Shown here: one piece after another, positions 53,660 through 60,236 of the stretch
Layout: every line of letters starts with the position of its first letter
How positions within the stretch are numbered: the stretch's first letter is position 1
NCBI RefSeq assembly: GCF_900115115.1
Contig: NZ_FOVI01000001.1
Span: 1 to 64,000, forward strand
Length of the DNA: 64,000 bases
Source of the DNA: Paenimyroides ummariense
GTDB taxonomy: Bacteria > Bacteroidota > Bacteroidia > Flavobacteriales > Flavobacteriaceae
Reading direction: 5' to 3'
The notes under the pieces: model-generated
Seen by the model: the letters and a program-made list of their open reading frames with translations, nothing else
Database searches by the model: none
What the model was told of the DNA's origin: nothing
Made by a program: the position numbers and the translations under genes

Positions 53660-53745
53660 TTTGTCATTCCGACGAAGGAGGAATCTCACTTGCACTTGAA
53701 TTAGATTCTTCGCTACATTTCATTTCACAAAGAATAAAAAACGAA
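53660..53745. repeat. Dispersed intergenic repeat (GTCATTCCGACGAAGGAGGAATC type)
   Basis: The block starting TTGTCATTCCGACGAAGGAG at 53660 has the form of a widely dispersed Bacteroidota intergenic repeat (recall only). It lies between the oxygenase gene and the left repeat of the zeta-toxin module. Part of 53644-53868; the rest holds the truncated gene copy and a promoter. Confidence 0.45.
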
Positions 53746-53765
53746 AAATATCTCTAATAATAAGC

Positions 53766-53795
53766 AAAAACGCAGCTTAATTAGCTGCGTTTTTT
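53766..53795. terminator. Bidirectional terminator, left copy
   Basis: AAAAACGCAGC / GCTGCGTTTTTT hairpin around a TTAATTA loop; same as at 54585-54614. Confidence 0.85.
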
Positions 53796-53806
53796 AATAA
53801 TTCTAT
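53766..53806. repeat. 41-bp direct repeat, left copy, flanking the zeta-toxin module
   Basis: Identical over 41 bases to 54585-54625, which is the 3' end and terminator of the thioredoxin-like gene. Homology continues with mismatches for about 30 more bases. The spacing between copies is 819 bases and encloses the zeta-toxin gene and its small partner. Confidence 0.9.
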
Positions 53807-53836
53807 TAGTTTATCCTTCACAGAAATCTTTAAATT
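53777..53836 (-). pseudogene. Remnant 3' end of a thioredoxin-like gene
   Basis: Read on the minus strand, this block encodes LKISVKDKLIELLKNAAN and a stop, aligned in frame with the true gene's C-terminus KGISMQNELIELLKNAAN. The last nine residues are identical and the earlier ones diverge at the amino-acid level. Nothing upstream resembles the rest of the protein. It is therefore a truncated copy of the adjacent gene's 3' end, not an independent gene. Confidence 0.7.
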
Positions 53837-53856
53837 AAGATTTGGATAAAAAAATG

Positions 53857-53864
53857 TAACTTTG
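53857..53864 (+). promoter_or_regulatory. -7 element TAACTTTG of the zeta-toxin gene
   Basis: Exact TAnnTTTG, four bases before the ATG at 53869, so the message would be nearly leaderless. Confidence 0.45.
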
Positions 53865-53868
53865 ATTT

Positions 53869-54456
53869 ATGAATGAAAAAAATCTTTATATTATAGCAGG
53901 TTGTAACGGAGCCGGAAAAACCACAGCTTCATTTACTATTTTACCTGAAATTTTAGATTGTAAAGAATTTGTAAATGCTGATGAAATAGCAAAAGGATTA
54001 TCACCTTTCCAACCTGAAAAGGTAGCTTTTGAATCAGGAAGAATTATGCTTAACAGAATTGATGAATTGTTTCAAAATCAAGAAAACTTTGCATTTGAAA
54101 CAACATTAGCTTCAAAAACATACAAACATAAAGTAAATAAAGCTAAAGCAAATGGATATAGCGTAACGCTTCTTTTCTTTTGGCTAAAAGATTCAAATCT
54201 CGCTAAGGAACGCGTAAAAGTACGTGTTAATGAAGGTGGGCATAATATACCAGAAAATGTAATTGAAAGAAGATATCTTAATGGTATTAAAAATCTTTTT
54301 GAAATTTATATTGATATGGTAGAACAAACTTTAATTTTTGACAATTCAGACGGAAAACCTGTTTTAATTGCTGAAAAAAATTTTGCAGAAAACATTATAA
54401 TTCATAATTTAGATAAATTTAATTCTTTAAAAAAGGTATATGACGAAAGATGCTAA
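53869..54456 (+). CDS. Zeta-toxin-like P-loop kinase
   Basis: 195 residues. The Walker A motif GCNGAGKT is at 11-18. FVNADEIAKGLSPF follows with the acidic residue expected to bind substrate. FAFETTLASKTY and ARERVKVRV-like positions (KERVKVRVNEGGHNIPE) match the zeta/PezT fold. Zeta toxins phosphorylate UDP-N-acetylglucosamine and poison cell-wall synthesis. The classic epsilon antitoxin is missing upstream. A small basic ORF overlaps its end by 17 bases. The whole module is enclosed by copies of the neighbouring gene's 3' end, a sign of acquisition. Confidence 0.88.
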   Translation: MNEKNLYIIAGCNGAGKTTASFTILPEILDCKEFVNADEIAKGLSPFQPEKVAFESGRIMLNRIDELFQNQENFAFETTLASKTYKHKVNKAKANGYSVTLLFFWLKDSNLAKERVKVRVNEGGHNIPENVIERRYLNGIKNLFEIYIDMVEQTLIFDNSDGKPVLIAEKNFAENIIIHNLDKFNSLKKVYDERC

Positions 54457-54586
54457 AGAAGTAAGAAAAAACAAAATTTTAAAAGGTTTAGAAACAGCCT
54501 ACGAAAAAATGCTTGATTTTAAAAGACAAAAAAACAGCGAAGTTGTTATTATTCGTGATAACAAAATTGTTAAGATAAAACCATAA
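54440..54586 (+). CDS. 48-residue protein overlapping the zeta-toxin gene, candidate antitoxin
   Basis: ATG at 54440 opens 48 codons (MTKDAKEVRKNKILKGLETA, and then YEKMLDFKRQKNSEVVIIRD and NKIVKIKP), with TAA at 54584-54586. It starts 17 bases before the toxin stop, which couples translation. It is basic and helical at first, then has a strand (EVVIIRDNKIVKIKP). No homologue is named. The terminator repeat follows immediately after its stop. Position and size suit an antitoxin or partner; the function is inferred only. Confidence 0.65.
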   Translation: MTKDAKEVRKNKILKGLETAYEKMLDFKRQKNSEVVIIRDNKIVKIKP

Positions 54587-54614
54587 AAACGCAGCTTAAT
54601 TAGCTGCGTTTTTT
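54585..54614. terminator. Bidirectional terminator, right copy
   Basis: Same hairpin as 53766-53795. It closes the 48-residue ORF on the plus strand and the thioredoxin-like gene on the minus strand. Confidence 0.85.
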
Positions 54615-54625
54615 AATAATTCTAT
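54585..54625. repeat. 41-bp direct repeat, right copy (3' end of the thioredoxin-like gene)
   Basis: Identical to 53766-53806. This copy contains the real last codons of the thioredoxin-like gene on the minus strand and its terminator. Confidence 0.9.
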
Positions 54626-55201
54626 CAGTTCATTCTGCATTGAAATTCCTTTATCGTTATTGTACCAAATCTGGATACCTTCTTTTACTTTTTCATTAAA
54701 ACCTCCGTTTTCATCTAACAGTCGTTTTACTTCAATTTGTGCGGTTGCAGGTCGTGGTCCCCAAGTAAATAATTCCTTATCTAAATCGGCAGAAACGGCA
54801 ATTAATTTAGGGATCGATTTCCCTCCATTGGTTAAATACTTTTGCATTAATTCATCGTTATCATCACGTAAAACCAAACGTAAATCTATTAACGGATTTA
54901 TTTCGGCAAGTTTTTGCAATACCGGAACATTTTGTGCAGCATCGCCGCACCAGCTTTCGGTAAGCACAATCCATACCTGTTTTTCAGAAATTTGTTTTGT
55001 AATGTTTTCCAATTCCGGAAGTATCTGCTGGGTTTTATCTAAACGCTTCATTCGGGCACGGTTCAGTTTTGTAAAATCGGTAAGCATCTCGTTTTGCTCA
55101 TGTCCGGTAGAACTGTTCTCGTTAATTTTTTGGTCGATCAAATTTAAATAATCGTTATAAGACATCGAATTTTCGATTGCTTTTTGAAATATTGCCTGCA
55201 T
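54596..55201 (-). CDS. Thioredoxin-family protein
   Basis: 201 residues from the ATG at 55201; upstream codons in frame would overlap the divergent gene's promoter region. VWIVLTESWCGDAAQNVPVL is a thioredoxin-type active site in which the second cysteine is replaced (WCGDA). A conserved proline lies in KSIPKLIAV. PRPATAQIEVKRLL is typical of this bacterial family, sometimes annotated as thioredoxin-like TlpA-less. A single-Cys site argues against a simple dithiol role. Its 3' end is duplicated at 53766-53806. Confidence 0.82.
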   Translation of the reverse strand: MQAIFQKAIENSMSYNDYLNLIDQKINENSSTGHEQNEMLTDFTKLNRARMKRLDKTQQILPELENITKQISEKQVWIVLTESWCGDAAQNVPVLQKLAEINPLIDLRLVLRDDNDELMQKYLTNGGKSIPKLIAVSADLDKELFTWGPRPATAQIEVKRLLDENGGFNEKVKEGIQIWYNNDKGISMQNELIELLKNAAN

Positions 55202-55248
55202 AATTTGTATTTTTATGCAAAAATAACGATTTAACGTTACAAAAAATA

Positions 55249-56037
55249 ATGAATAACAATTCAACCGTTTTCGGTTTGGCATTATCGGGCGGCGGTCATA
55301 AAGGCATTGCCCATGCCGGTGTATTACAGTTTTTAAACGAACAGGAAATTTTTCCAGAGATTATTTCGGGAACAAGCGCAGGATCTATTGTTGGTGGATT
55401 GTATGCTAACGGAATGAAGCCGAAAGATATTCTTACTTTCTTTAAATCGGTAAGTTTGTTCAGTTGGACACATTTATCTTTTAGAAAAGCAGGATTTTTA
55501 GACGCCGACCAATTTGCACGCTATCTTGATAAAGAATTTGGCGACAAAACCATTAAAGAATTAGATATCGAACTATACATTTCGGCAACCGAAATTGAAC
55601 GCGGTAAGTTGAAGATCTTCCACAAAAACACAAAAATAGTATCGGCAATATTGGCATCAAGTGCCTTTCCCGGAGTATTTTCGCCAGTAATCATCAACAA
55701 TAAAGTGTATAGCGATGGCGGTATTTTAAACAATTATCCGGTAAACACCATTCAGGGTCGATGCGATTTTTTAATTGGCAGCAACGTAAATCCGGTGTTA
55801 ATGTACAATCAAACTCGGTTTACATCAATAAAATCGGTTGCTTTAAGGGCTTTTGAAATCATGATGATGCAGAACACCTTTCCGCAAAACGAATTGTGCG
55901 ATTGGCATATTCAACCTGAAGCGCTAGCAAATTACAGTACCTTTGAAACATCGAAAAAAAGAATGGACGAAATTTTTGATATCGGTTATCAAGAAGCAAA
56001 AAAGAACTTCGAAAAAATAAAAGATAAATTACCTTAA
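55249..56037 (+). CDS. Patatin-like phospholipase
   Basis: 262 residues with all patatin signatures: the oxyanion block GGGHKG (14-19), the nucleophile GTSAG (41-45, Ser43), and DGG (156-158) with the dyad Asp156. No signal peptide or membrane helix, so it acts in the cytoplasm or is released otherwise. It is a serine lipid acyl hydrolase; the natural substrate is unknown. The last 25 bases, with the stop codon, recur at 56657-56681 beyond the neighbouring toxin-antitoxin pair. Confidence 0.93.
   Translation: MNNNSTVFGLALSGGGHKGIAHAGVLQFLNEQEIFPEIISGTSAGSIVGGLYANGMKPKDILTFFKSVSLFSWTHLSFRKAGFLDADQFARYLDKEFGDKTIKELDIELYISATEIERGKLKIFHKNTKIVSAILASSAFPGVFSPVIINNKVYSDGGILNNYPVNTIQGRCDFLIGSNVNPVLMYNQTRFTSIKSVALRAFEIMMMQNTFPQNELCDWHIQPEALANYSTFETSKKRMDEIFDIGYQEAKKNFEKIKDKLP
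56013..56037 (+). repeat. 25-bp direct repeat, left copy (3' end of the patatin gene)
   Basis: Identical to 56657-56681, 644 bases away, encoding KIKDKLP and the stop of the patatin gene. The interval contains one antitoxin-like and one ParE-like gene. Confidence 0.9.
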
Positions 56038-56084
56038 TAAAATCTTTGATAATTGCTTAACTTTCGTTAATGTGATTTTTTTCG

Positions 56085-56092
56085 TAAATTTG
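56085..56092 (+). promoter_or_regulatory. -7 element TAAATTTG of the antitoxin-toxin operon
   Basis: Exact TAnnTTTG, 22 bases before the antitoxin ATG at 56115. Confidence 0.4.
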
Positions 56093-56114
56093 AATTGTAA
56101 AGAGTTTTAAAGCC

Positions 56115-56345
56115 ATGGACTTACAAACAAGAAAAATAGAATTTGTACAGGCTTTTCTTAAACTTCAAAGCGAAGAAATGATTTCTCAATTTGAAAAACT
56201 TTTAAGAAATGCAAAACAATCAGAATCTGAAAACGATTTTGAGCCTTTTACTGTGGAAGAACTAAACGAACGTATTTTACAATCGGAAAAAGATTTTGAA
56301 AACAACAAGTTTAAAACAACCGCCGAACTTCTTTCAAAATACTAA
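56115..56345 (+). CDS. Antitoxin-like protein of a ParE/RelE-type module
   Basis: 76 residues, acidic and helical, with the conserved C-terminal segment FTVEELNERILQSEKDFENN and a Lys-rich end, which is the pattern of small antitoxin components partnered with RelE/ParE toxins in Bacteroidota. DNA binding would lie in the N-terminal helices. The stop is three bases before the toxin GTG start. It appears intact. Confidence 0.75.
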   Translation: MDLQTRKIEFVQAFLKLQSEEMISQFEKLLRNAKQSESENDFEPFTVEELNERILQSEKDFENNKFKTTAELLSKY

Positions 56346-56348
56346 GCT

Positions 56349-56664
56349 GTGAAATATAAAATTGTGTGGTCGGCATTTTCTGAACAACAGATCGATGATA
56401 TTTTCAATTATTACACGCAAAAAGCAGCCTACGAAGTTGCATTAGATATTGTTACCAAAATACTTTTAGCTCCCAATATTTTAATCCACAATCCCAAAAT
56501 CGGACAAAAAGAACACACTTTACAACATAGATTAATTACATCACTATATTTTAGCGGTGAATTATAAAATAATTTATTCCATTGATCATGATGAAATGCT
56601 GATAAAAATTGCCGATGTTTTCGATACCCGTCAAAACCCAAATAAAATAGAACGGGAAAAATAA
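56349..56664 (+). pseudogene. ParE/RelE-type toxin, frameshifted
   Basis: Reading from GTG at 56349 gives MKYKIVWSAFSEQQIDDIFN and IGQKEHTLQHRLIT..., then stops at 56567 after 72 codons. In another frame, after one base is removed near 56540, the reading continues HYILAVNYKIIYSIDHDEML and IADVFDTRQNPNKIEREK to a stop at 56662-56664. That is the expected ParE C-terminus (NYKIIY, VFDTRQNP). The toxin is thus split by an apparent single-base insertion. It could be a real inactivation or a sequencing error; no slippery sequence was noticed. The start is four bases from the antitoxin stop. Confidence 0.82.
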
Positions 56665-56681
56665 AAGATAAATTACCTTAA
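56657..56681 (+). repeat. 25-bp direct repeat, right copy
   Basis: Identical to 56013-56037, the 3' end of the patatin gene. It overlaps the frameshifted toxin's last codons and stop, and lies just upstream of the pyrH promoter. Confidence 0.9.
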
Positions 56682-56707
56682 GCGTTTTTAAACAATATCA
56701 AAAATAA

Positions 56708-56715
56708 TATATTTG
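56708..56715 (+). promoter_or_regulatory. -7 element TATATTTG of pyrH
   Basis: Exact TAnnTTTG, 19 bases before the pyrH ATG. Confidence 0.45.
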
Positions 56716-56734
56716 CAAATAAATTTTCCTCAGT

Positions 56735-57439
56735 ATGAAATACAAAAGAATACTTCTAAAATTAAGCGGTGAAGCTTTAATGGGCGATAACCAATACGGC
56801 ATTGACCCAAATCGCTTGGCAGAATATGCCCAAGAAATAAAAAAAATCGTTAATTTAGGTGTGGAAGTAGCCATTGTAATTGGCGGAGGAAACATTTTTA
56901 GAGGTGTTGCCGGAGCAAGTAAAGGTATGGATCGCGTTCAAGGCGATTATATGGGGATGCTTGCGACCGTAATCAACGGAATGGCGTTACAAGGAGCTTT
57001 GGAAGACGCCGGAATGCTTACGCGTTTGCAGACTGCCTTAAAAATTGAGGCAATTGCAGAACCTTACATTAAACGCAGAGCGGTGCGCCATTTAGAAAAA
57101 GGCAGAATTGTAATTTTTGGAGCCGGAACTGGAAATCCTTATTTTACAACTGATACCGCTGCTGTTTTAAGAGGAATTGAAGTGGGTGCAGATGTTATTT
57201 TAAAAGGAACAAGAGTTGATGGTGTTTATACTGCCGATCCTGAAAAAGATTCTACCGCAACTAAATATGAAACCATTTCGTTTGCCGATGTGTTAGAAAA
57301 AGGATTAAATGTTATGGATACCACGGCTTTTACTTTAAGCCAGGAAAACAACTTACCAATTGTTGTTTTTGATATGAACAAGGAAAGTAATTTATTAAAA
57401 GTGTGCCAAGGCGATAACATTGGTACAACAGTTTATTAA
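56735..57439 (+). CDS. pyrH: UMP kinase
   Basis: 234 residues of the amino-acid-kinase fold. [13 protein letters not shown] is the N-terminal nucleotide-binding strand. [10 protein letters not shown] is the glycine-rich loop, and [20 protein letters not shown] the UMP pocket. [11 protein letters not shown] is also conserved. It makes UDP from UMP for nucleotide synthesis and is allosterically controlled by GTP and UTP in other bacteria. It is followed 12 bases later by frr, the normal partner. Confidence 0.97.
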   Translation: MKYKRILLKLSGEALMGDNQYGIDPNRLAEYAQEIKKIVNLGVEVAIVIGGGNIFRGVAGASKGMDRVQGDYMGMLATVINGMALQGALEDAGMLTRLQTALKIEAIAEPYIKRRAVRHLEKGRIVIFGAGTGNPYFTTDTAAVLRGIEVGADVILKGTRVDGVYTADPEKDSTATKYETISFADVLEKGLNVMDTTAFTLSQENNLPIVVFDMNKESNLLKVCQGDNIGTTVY

Positions 57440-57451
57440 AAAGATATAGAA

Positions 57452-58015
57452 ATGACAGAAGAAATTAATTTTATTATAGACGAAGCAAAAGAATCAATGA
57501 ACGGTTCTATTGAGCATTTAAAGAAAGCCTTGTTAAACATTCGTGCAGGTAAAGCAAACCCGCAAATGTTGGGTGCTGTTTTTGTAGATTATTACGGATC
57601 GGCAACAGCTTTATCACAGGTAGCAAACATCAATGTGCCCGATCCACGTACGTTAACGGTTACGCCTTGGGAAAAAAATATGTTACAGCCTATTGAAAAA
57701 GCAATTATGATTGCTAATTTAGGTTTAAACCCAATGAATAATGGCGACATGATTATCATTAACATTCCTGCGTTAACAGAAGAGCGTCGTAGAGATTTAT
57801 CTAAACAAGCAAAAACGGAAGCAGAAGATGCTAAAATATCAATCCGTAATGCGCGTAAAGATGCGAATACCGATATCAAGAAACAGGAAAAAGAAGGAAC
57901 TTCTGAAGATATTTGTAAAGATGCCGAAGACCGCATACAAAAACTAACCGACAATTACATTAAAAAAATCGATGAGATCTATGCTGAAAAAGAAGCAGAA
58001 ATCATGAAAGTATAA
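57452..58015 (+). CDS. frr: Ribosome recycling factor
   Basis: 187 residues, standard length. LLNIRAGKANPQML and the central PWEKNMLQPIEKAIMIANLG strand, with a three-helix bundle of VDEIYAEKEAEIMKV at the end (EIYAEKEAEIMK), match RRF throughout. It splits the post-termination ribosome together with EF-G. A strong terminator follows four bases after the stop. Confidence 0.97.
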   Translation: MTEEINFIIDEAKESMNGSIEHLKKALLNIRAGKANPQMLGAVFVDYYGSATALSQVANINVPDPRTLTVTPWEKNMLQPIEKAIMIANLGLNPMNNGDMIIINIPALTEERRRDLSKQAKTEAEDAKISIRNARKDANTDIKKQEKEGTSEDICKDAEDRIQKLTDNYIKKIDEIYAEKEAEIMKV

Positions 58016-58018
58016 TTA

Positions 58019-58045
58019 AAAAGCCACTCAAATCGAGTGGCTTTT
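58019..58045 (+). terminator. Terminator of the pyrH-frr operon
   Basis: AAAAGCCACTC / GAGTGGCTTTT perfect stem with a five-base loop and T-run. Confidence 0.9.
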
Positions 58046-58084
58046 CTGCTAAATAAATAGCTATCAAAAATGTTTGTATTGGTT

Positions 58085-58309
58085 CTAGTTTGTTAGGGTA
58101 AGTTCGCACATAATCAATGGATAAGATCCCTTTTCAATACGCTTTAATAAAAAATCTTGAGTTATATTTCTCCATTTATCTTTAGTTACAATATGGTATA
58201 AAATACTCGTGTATGCAATGGGCTCATTAGTTGAGGCATCTTTTACTAAAAAAGATTTTTGTGCAACGGCTGGTATCGAAAGTAAAAAGAAAAGTAACAG
58301 TTGTTTCAT
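58085..58309 (-). CDS. Short secreted protein, possible truncated carboxypeptidase-regulatory domain protein
   Basis: 74 residues from the ATG at 58309. Signal peptide LLLFFLLSIPAVAQ, then KSFLVKDASTNEPIAYTSIL, the opening of a carboxypeptidase-regulatory/CNA-like domain such as starts many TonB-linked proteins. The domain then breaks off and the remaining 35 residues do not fit it, so this may be a degraded copy. It might instead be a complete small protein. No neighbours support a function. Confidence 0.5.
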   Translation of the reverse strand: MKQLLLFFLLSIPAVAQKSFLVKDASTNEPIAYTSILYHIVTKDKWRNITQDFLLKRIEKGSYPLIMCELTLTN

Positions 58310-58424
58310 AAACACATTTTGGTTATTGCAAACCTAATTGTTAAAACGTTAAAAAAATTTAAATAGTATATTAAATATTACAAAAAATATCAAAAGCAGG
58401 TCATTTGGCGGTTTGATTAATTAA

Positions 58425-59021
58425 ATGAAACGTATCTTTATAGAAAACAAACCAATGTATTTATCTAACGATCAACTTAAATTATTTTGTTTGGAATGTG
58501 TTAAAAGTGTTGATGAATCTGCTGAAAGTAAAATCTTTCCGCTTTTGGAACAACTCGTTAAACAGCATAGTATTGTGAATGTATACAAAGCCGTTGATTC
58601 TATTGAAGATTTTGAAGAAAGTTTAAACACGCTGCTTTATGAAGATCGAAATTTTAAAGATTATGATCTGTTGTATTTTATTTGTGGCGGAAGTGAAAAC
58701 GAGATCATTGTAAACGATTATTTGTACACTTTAGAAGAAATTGCCGAACTTTTTGAAGGAAAATTAAAAGGAAAAATCCTTCATTTCGCGAATTCTAAAA
58801 TACTGAATCTGGATAGCGAAACGGCTCAATATTTTTTAGATGTCACGGGCGCAAAAGCTATTTCGGGTTATCAGCACCAAAACTTTTCAAGCAGTATGCT
58901 GTTAGATTATCATTTTTTTAGTCTGTACCCCGATTTTGATGATGTTACCGATGTTGTTGAAGCACTATTTCAAAAGCATTACGCACTTTGCACCAATTTA
59001 GGATTTCATTTGTACTATTAG
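58425..59021 (+). CDS. Caspase/CHAT-like protein lacking obvious catalytic residues
   Basis: 198 residues, cytoplasmic. The order YDLLYFICGGSENEIIVNDY, then YTLEEIAELFEGKLKGKILH, FANSKILNLDS, and TGAKAISGYQHQ resembles the caspase/CHAT peptidase fold, where HG follows the first strand and an SC follows the second. Here CGG replaces the expected GHG and NSK replaces the SC, so the enzyme appears inactive. A related family is described as DUF6642 (recall, unsure). The start is taken at 58425, but a TATCTTTA lies inside (58433-58440), so the ATG at 58455 is an alternative. Confidence 0.6.
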   Translation: MKRIFIENKPMYLSNDQLKLFCLECVKSVDESAESKIFPLLEQLVKQHSIVNVYKAVDSIEDFEESLNTLLYEDRNFKDYDLLYFICGGSENEIIVNDYLYTLEEIAELFEGKLKGKILHFANSKILNLDSETAQYFLDVTGAKAISGYQHQNFSSSMLLDYHFFSLYPDFDDVTDVVEALFQKHYALCTNLGFHLYY

Positions 59022-59071
59022 TTTGATTATCTGGCATTAAAATTGTATATTTAAATCAAAAAGAAAAAACT

Positions 59072-59413
59072 ATGAAAAAGCTATTAGCAATCATTATTTT
59101 ATGTTTAGGTTCTTTAACGGCTTCGGCACAACAAAAAGAAATTACTGTAGAAGGCGTTGGCGTTACTAAAAAAATAGAAGCTACCGGTAACGAAACAATT
59201 AAAGTTGAAGGCACCAACAACAAAGTTACAATTATTGGCGCTTGCAATGCCATTAAAGTTGAAGGCGTTGACAATGTGGTTACAGTTGATGATGTAAAAT
59301 CGATTAGTGTGGAAGGAACCGGAAACAAAGTAAATTACAAGAAAACATCGGCTGCCGACGGTAAAGTTACAACCGCAGTTGCTGGTGTAAACAATAAAAT
59401 AACGAAAATATAA
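59072..59413 (+). CDS. Secreted DUF3060-type repeat protein
   Basis: 113 residues, signal peptide (LGSLTASAQ), then short beta repeats with the pattern ...I.VEG..N.V.I.G: EITVEGVGVTKKIEATGNET, IKVEGTNNKVTIIGAC, AIKVEGVDNVVTVDDV, SISVEGTGNKVNYKK. This is the DUF3060 right-handed-beta pattern (family from recall). Probably periplasmic or surface-attached; the function is unknown. A terminator follows. Confidence 0.8.
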   Translation: MKKLLAIIILCLGSLTASAQQKEITVEGVGVTKKIEATGNETIKVEGTNNKVTIIGACNAIKVEGVDNVVTVDDVKSISVEGTGNKVNYKKTSAADGKVTTAVAGVNNKITKI

Positions 59414-59419
59414 GCAGTT

Positions 59420-59452
59420 AAAATCCGTTTTTAAATTGAAACGGATTTTTTG
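59420..59452 (+). terminator. Terminator after the DUF3060 gene
   Basis: AAATCCGTTT / AAACGGATTT stem with an eight-base loop and T-run. Confidence 0.85.
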
Positions 59453-59458
59453 TTTTTG

Positions 59459-59466
59459 TACTTTTG
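59459..59466 (+). promoter_or_regulatory. -7 element TACTTTTG of the beta-lactamase gene
   Basis: Exact TAnnTTTG, 18 bases upstream of the ATG at 59484 and downstream of a terminator, so expression is independent of the previous gene. Confidence 0.45.
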
Positions 59467-59483
59467 AATGAAATTAATCTTCC

Positions 59484-60236
59484 ATGAAAATCATTCAATT
59501 ATTTCTGCTTTCTGTAATTTGGATAGTAACTTTAAGTTGTTCTGCACAAAATAAAAAACCGGAAAACAAAACCGTTTATCAATCCGAAACATTGGTTATT
59601 ACTCAAGTTTCGCCCAACGTGTATCAGCATACATCGTTTTTACAGACCGAAAGTTTTGGCAATGTTCCTTGCAACGGAATGATTGTTCACAACAATAATG
59701 AAACGGTAGTTTTTGATACGCCTGTGAATGATGAAATTTCAGAAGAATTAATCCAATGGATTCAAAACAGTTTAAAAAGTAAAATCAATGCGGTTGTTCC
59801 TACTCATTTTCATGATGATTGTTTGGGCGGATTAAATGCGTTTCACAAACACCATATTCCATCGATAGCAAACAGTAAAACAATCGAAATTGCAAAAGAA
59901 AAGAAACTTCCTGTTCCTTTAAAATCGTTTACTAATCAAGAAAAAATAGCAGTCGGAAACCAATTTGCAGAGCTTTATTTTTTTGGCGAAGGTCATACCA
60001 AAGACAATATTGTGGCGTATTATCCGAATGAAAAAGTGTTGTTCGGCGGATGTTTGATTAAGGAATTAAACGCCGGAAAAGGAAATTTGGCAGATGCCAA
60101 TGAAACCGCATGGTCAGAAACCGTAAACAAATTAAAAAGCACAATTACCGATGCCGAAATAGTCATTCCCGGACACGGCGTAATAGGAAACACCAATTTA
60201 ATTGATTACACCATAAAATTATTCACACAAAAATAA
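59484..60236 (+). CDS. Subclass B1 metallo-beta-lactamase, CcrA/CfiA-like
   Basis: 250 residues with an N-terminal signal (LSVIWIVTLSCSAQ; lipobox-like or signal-peptidase-I, unclear). The zinc ligands of class B1 are complete: HFHDD supplies His108, His110 and Asp112; His171 is in GEGHTKDN; Cys190 in FGGCLIK; His231 in IPGHG. These correspond to 116, 118, 120, 196, 221 and 263. Lys193, near Cys190, matches the substrate-binding lysine 224. The stretches DTPVNDE and AKEKKLPVP are strikingly like Bacteroides CcrA/CfiA (recall). It should hydrolyse penicillins and possibly carbapenems; activity is not shown. It overlaps the next gene by one base. Confidence 0.9.
   Translation: MKIIQLFLLSVIWIVTLSCSAQNKKPENKTVYQSETLVITQVSPNVYQHTSFLQTESFGNVPCNGMIVHNNNETVVFDTPVNDEISEELIQWIQNSLKSKINAVVPTHFHDDCLGGLNAFHKHHIPSIANSKTIEIAKEKKLPVPLKSFTNQEKIAVGNQFAELYFFGEGHTKDNIVAYYPNEKVLFGGCLIKELNAGKGNLADANETAWSETVNKLKSTITDAEIVIPGHGVIGNTNLIDYTIKLFTQK

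Noticed and set aside
56540..56567. Programmed frameshift in the ParE toxin
   Set aside because: No slippery heptamer or downstream structure was noticed; an insertion or read error is simpler.
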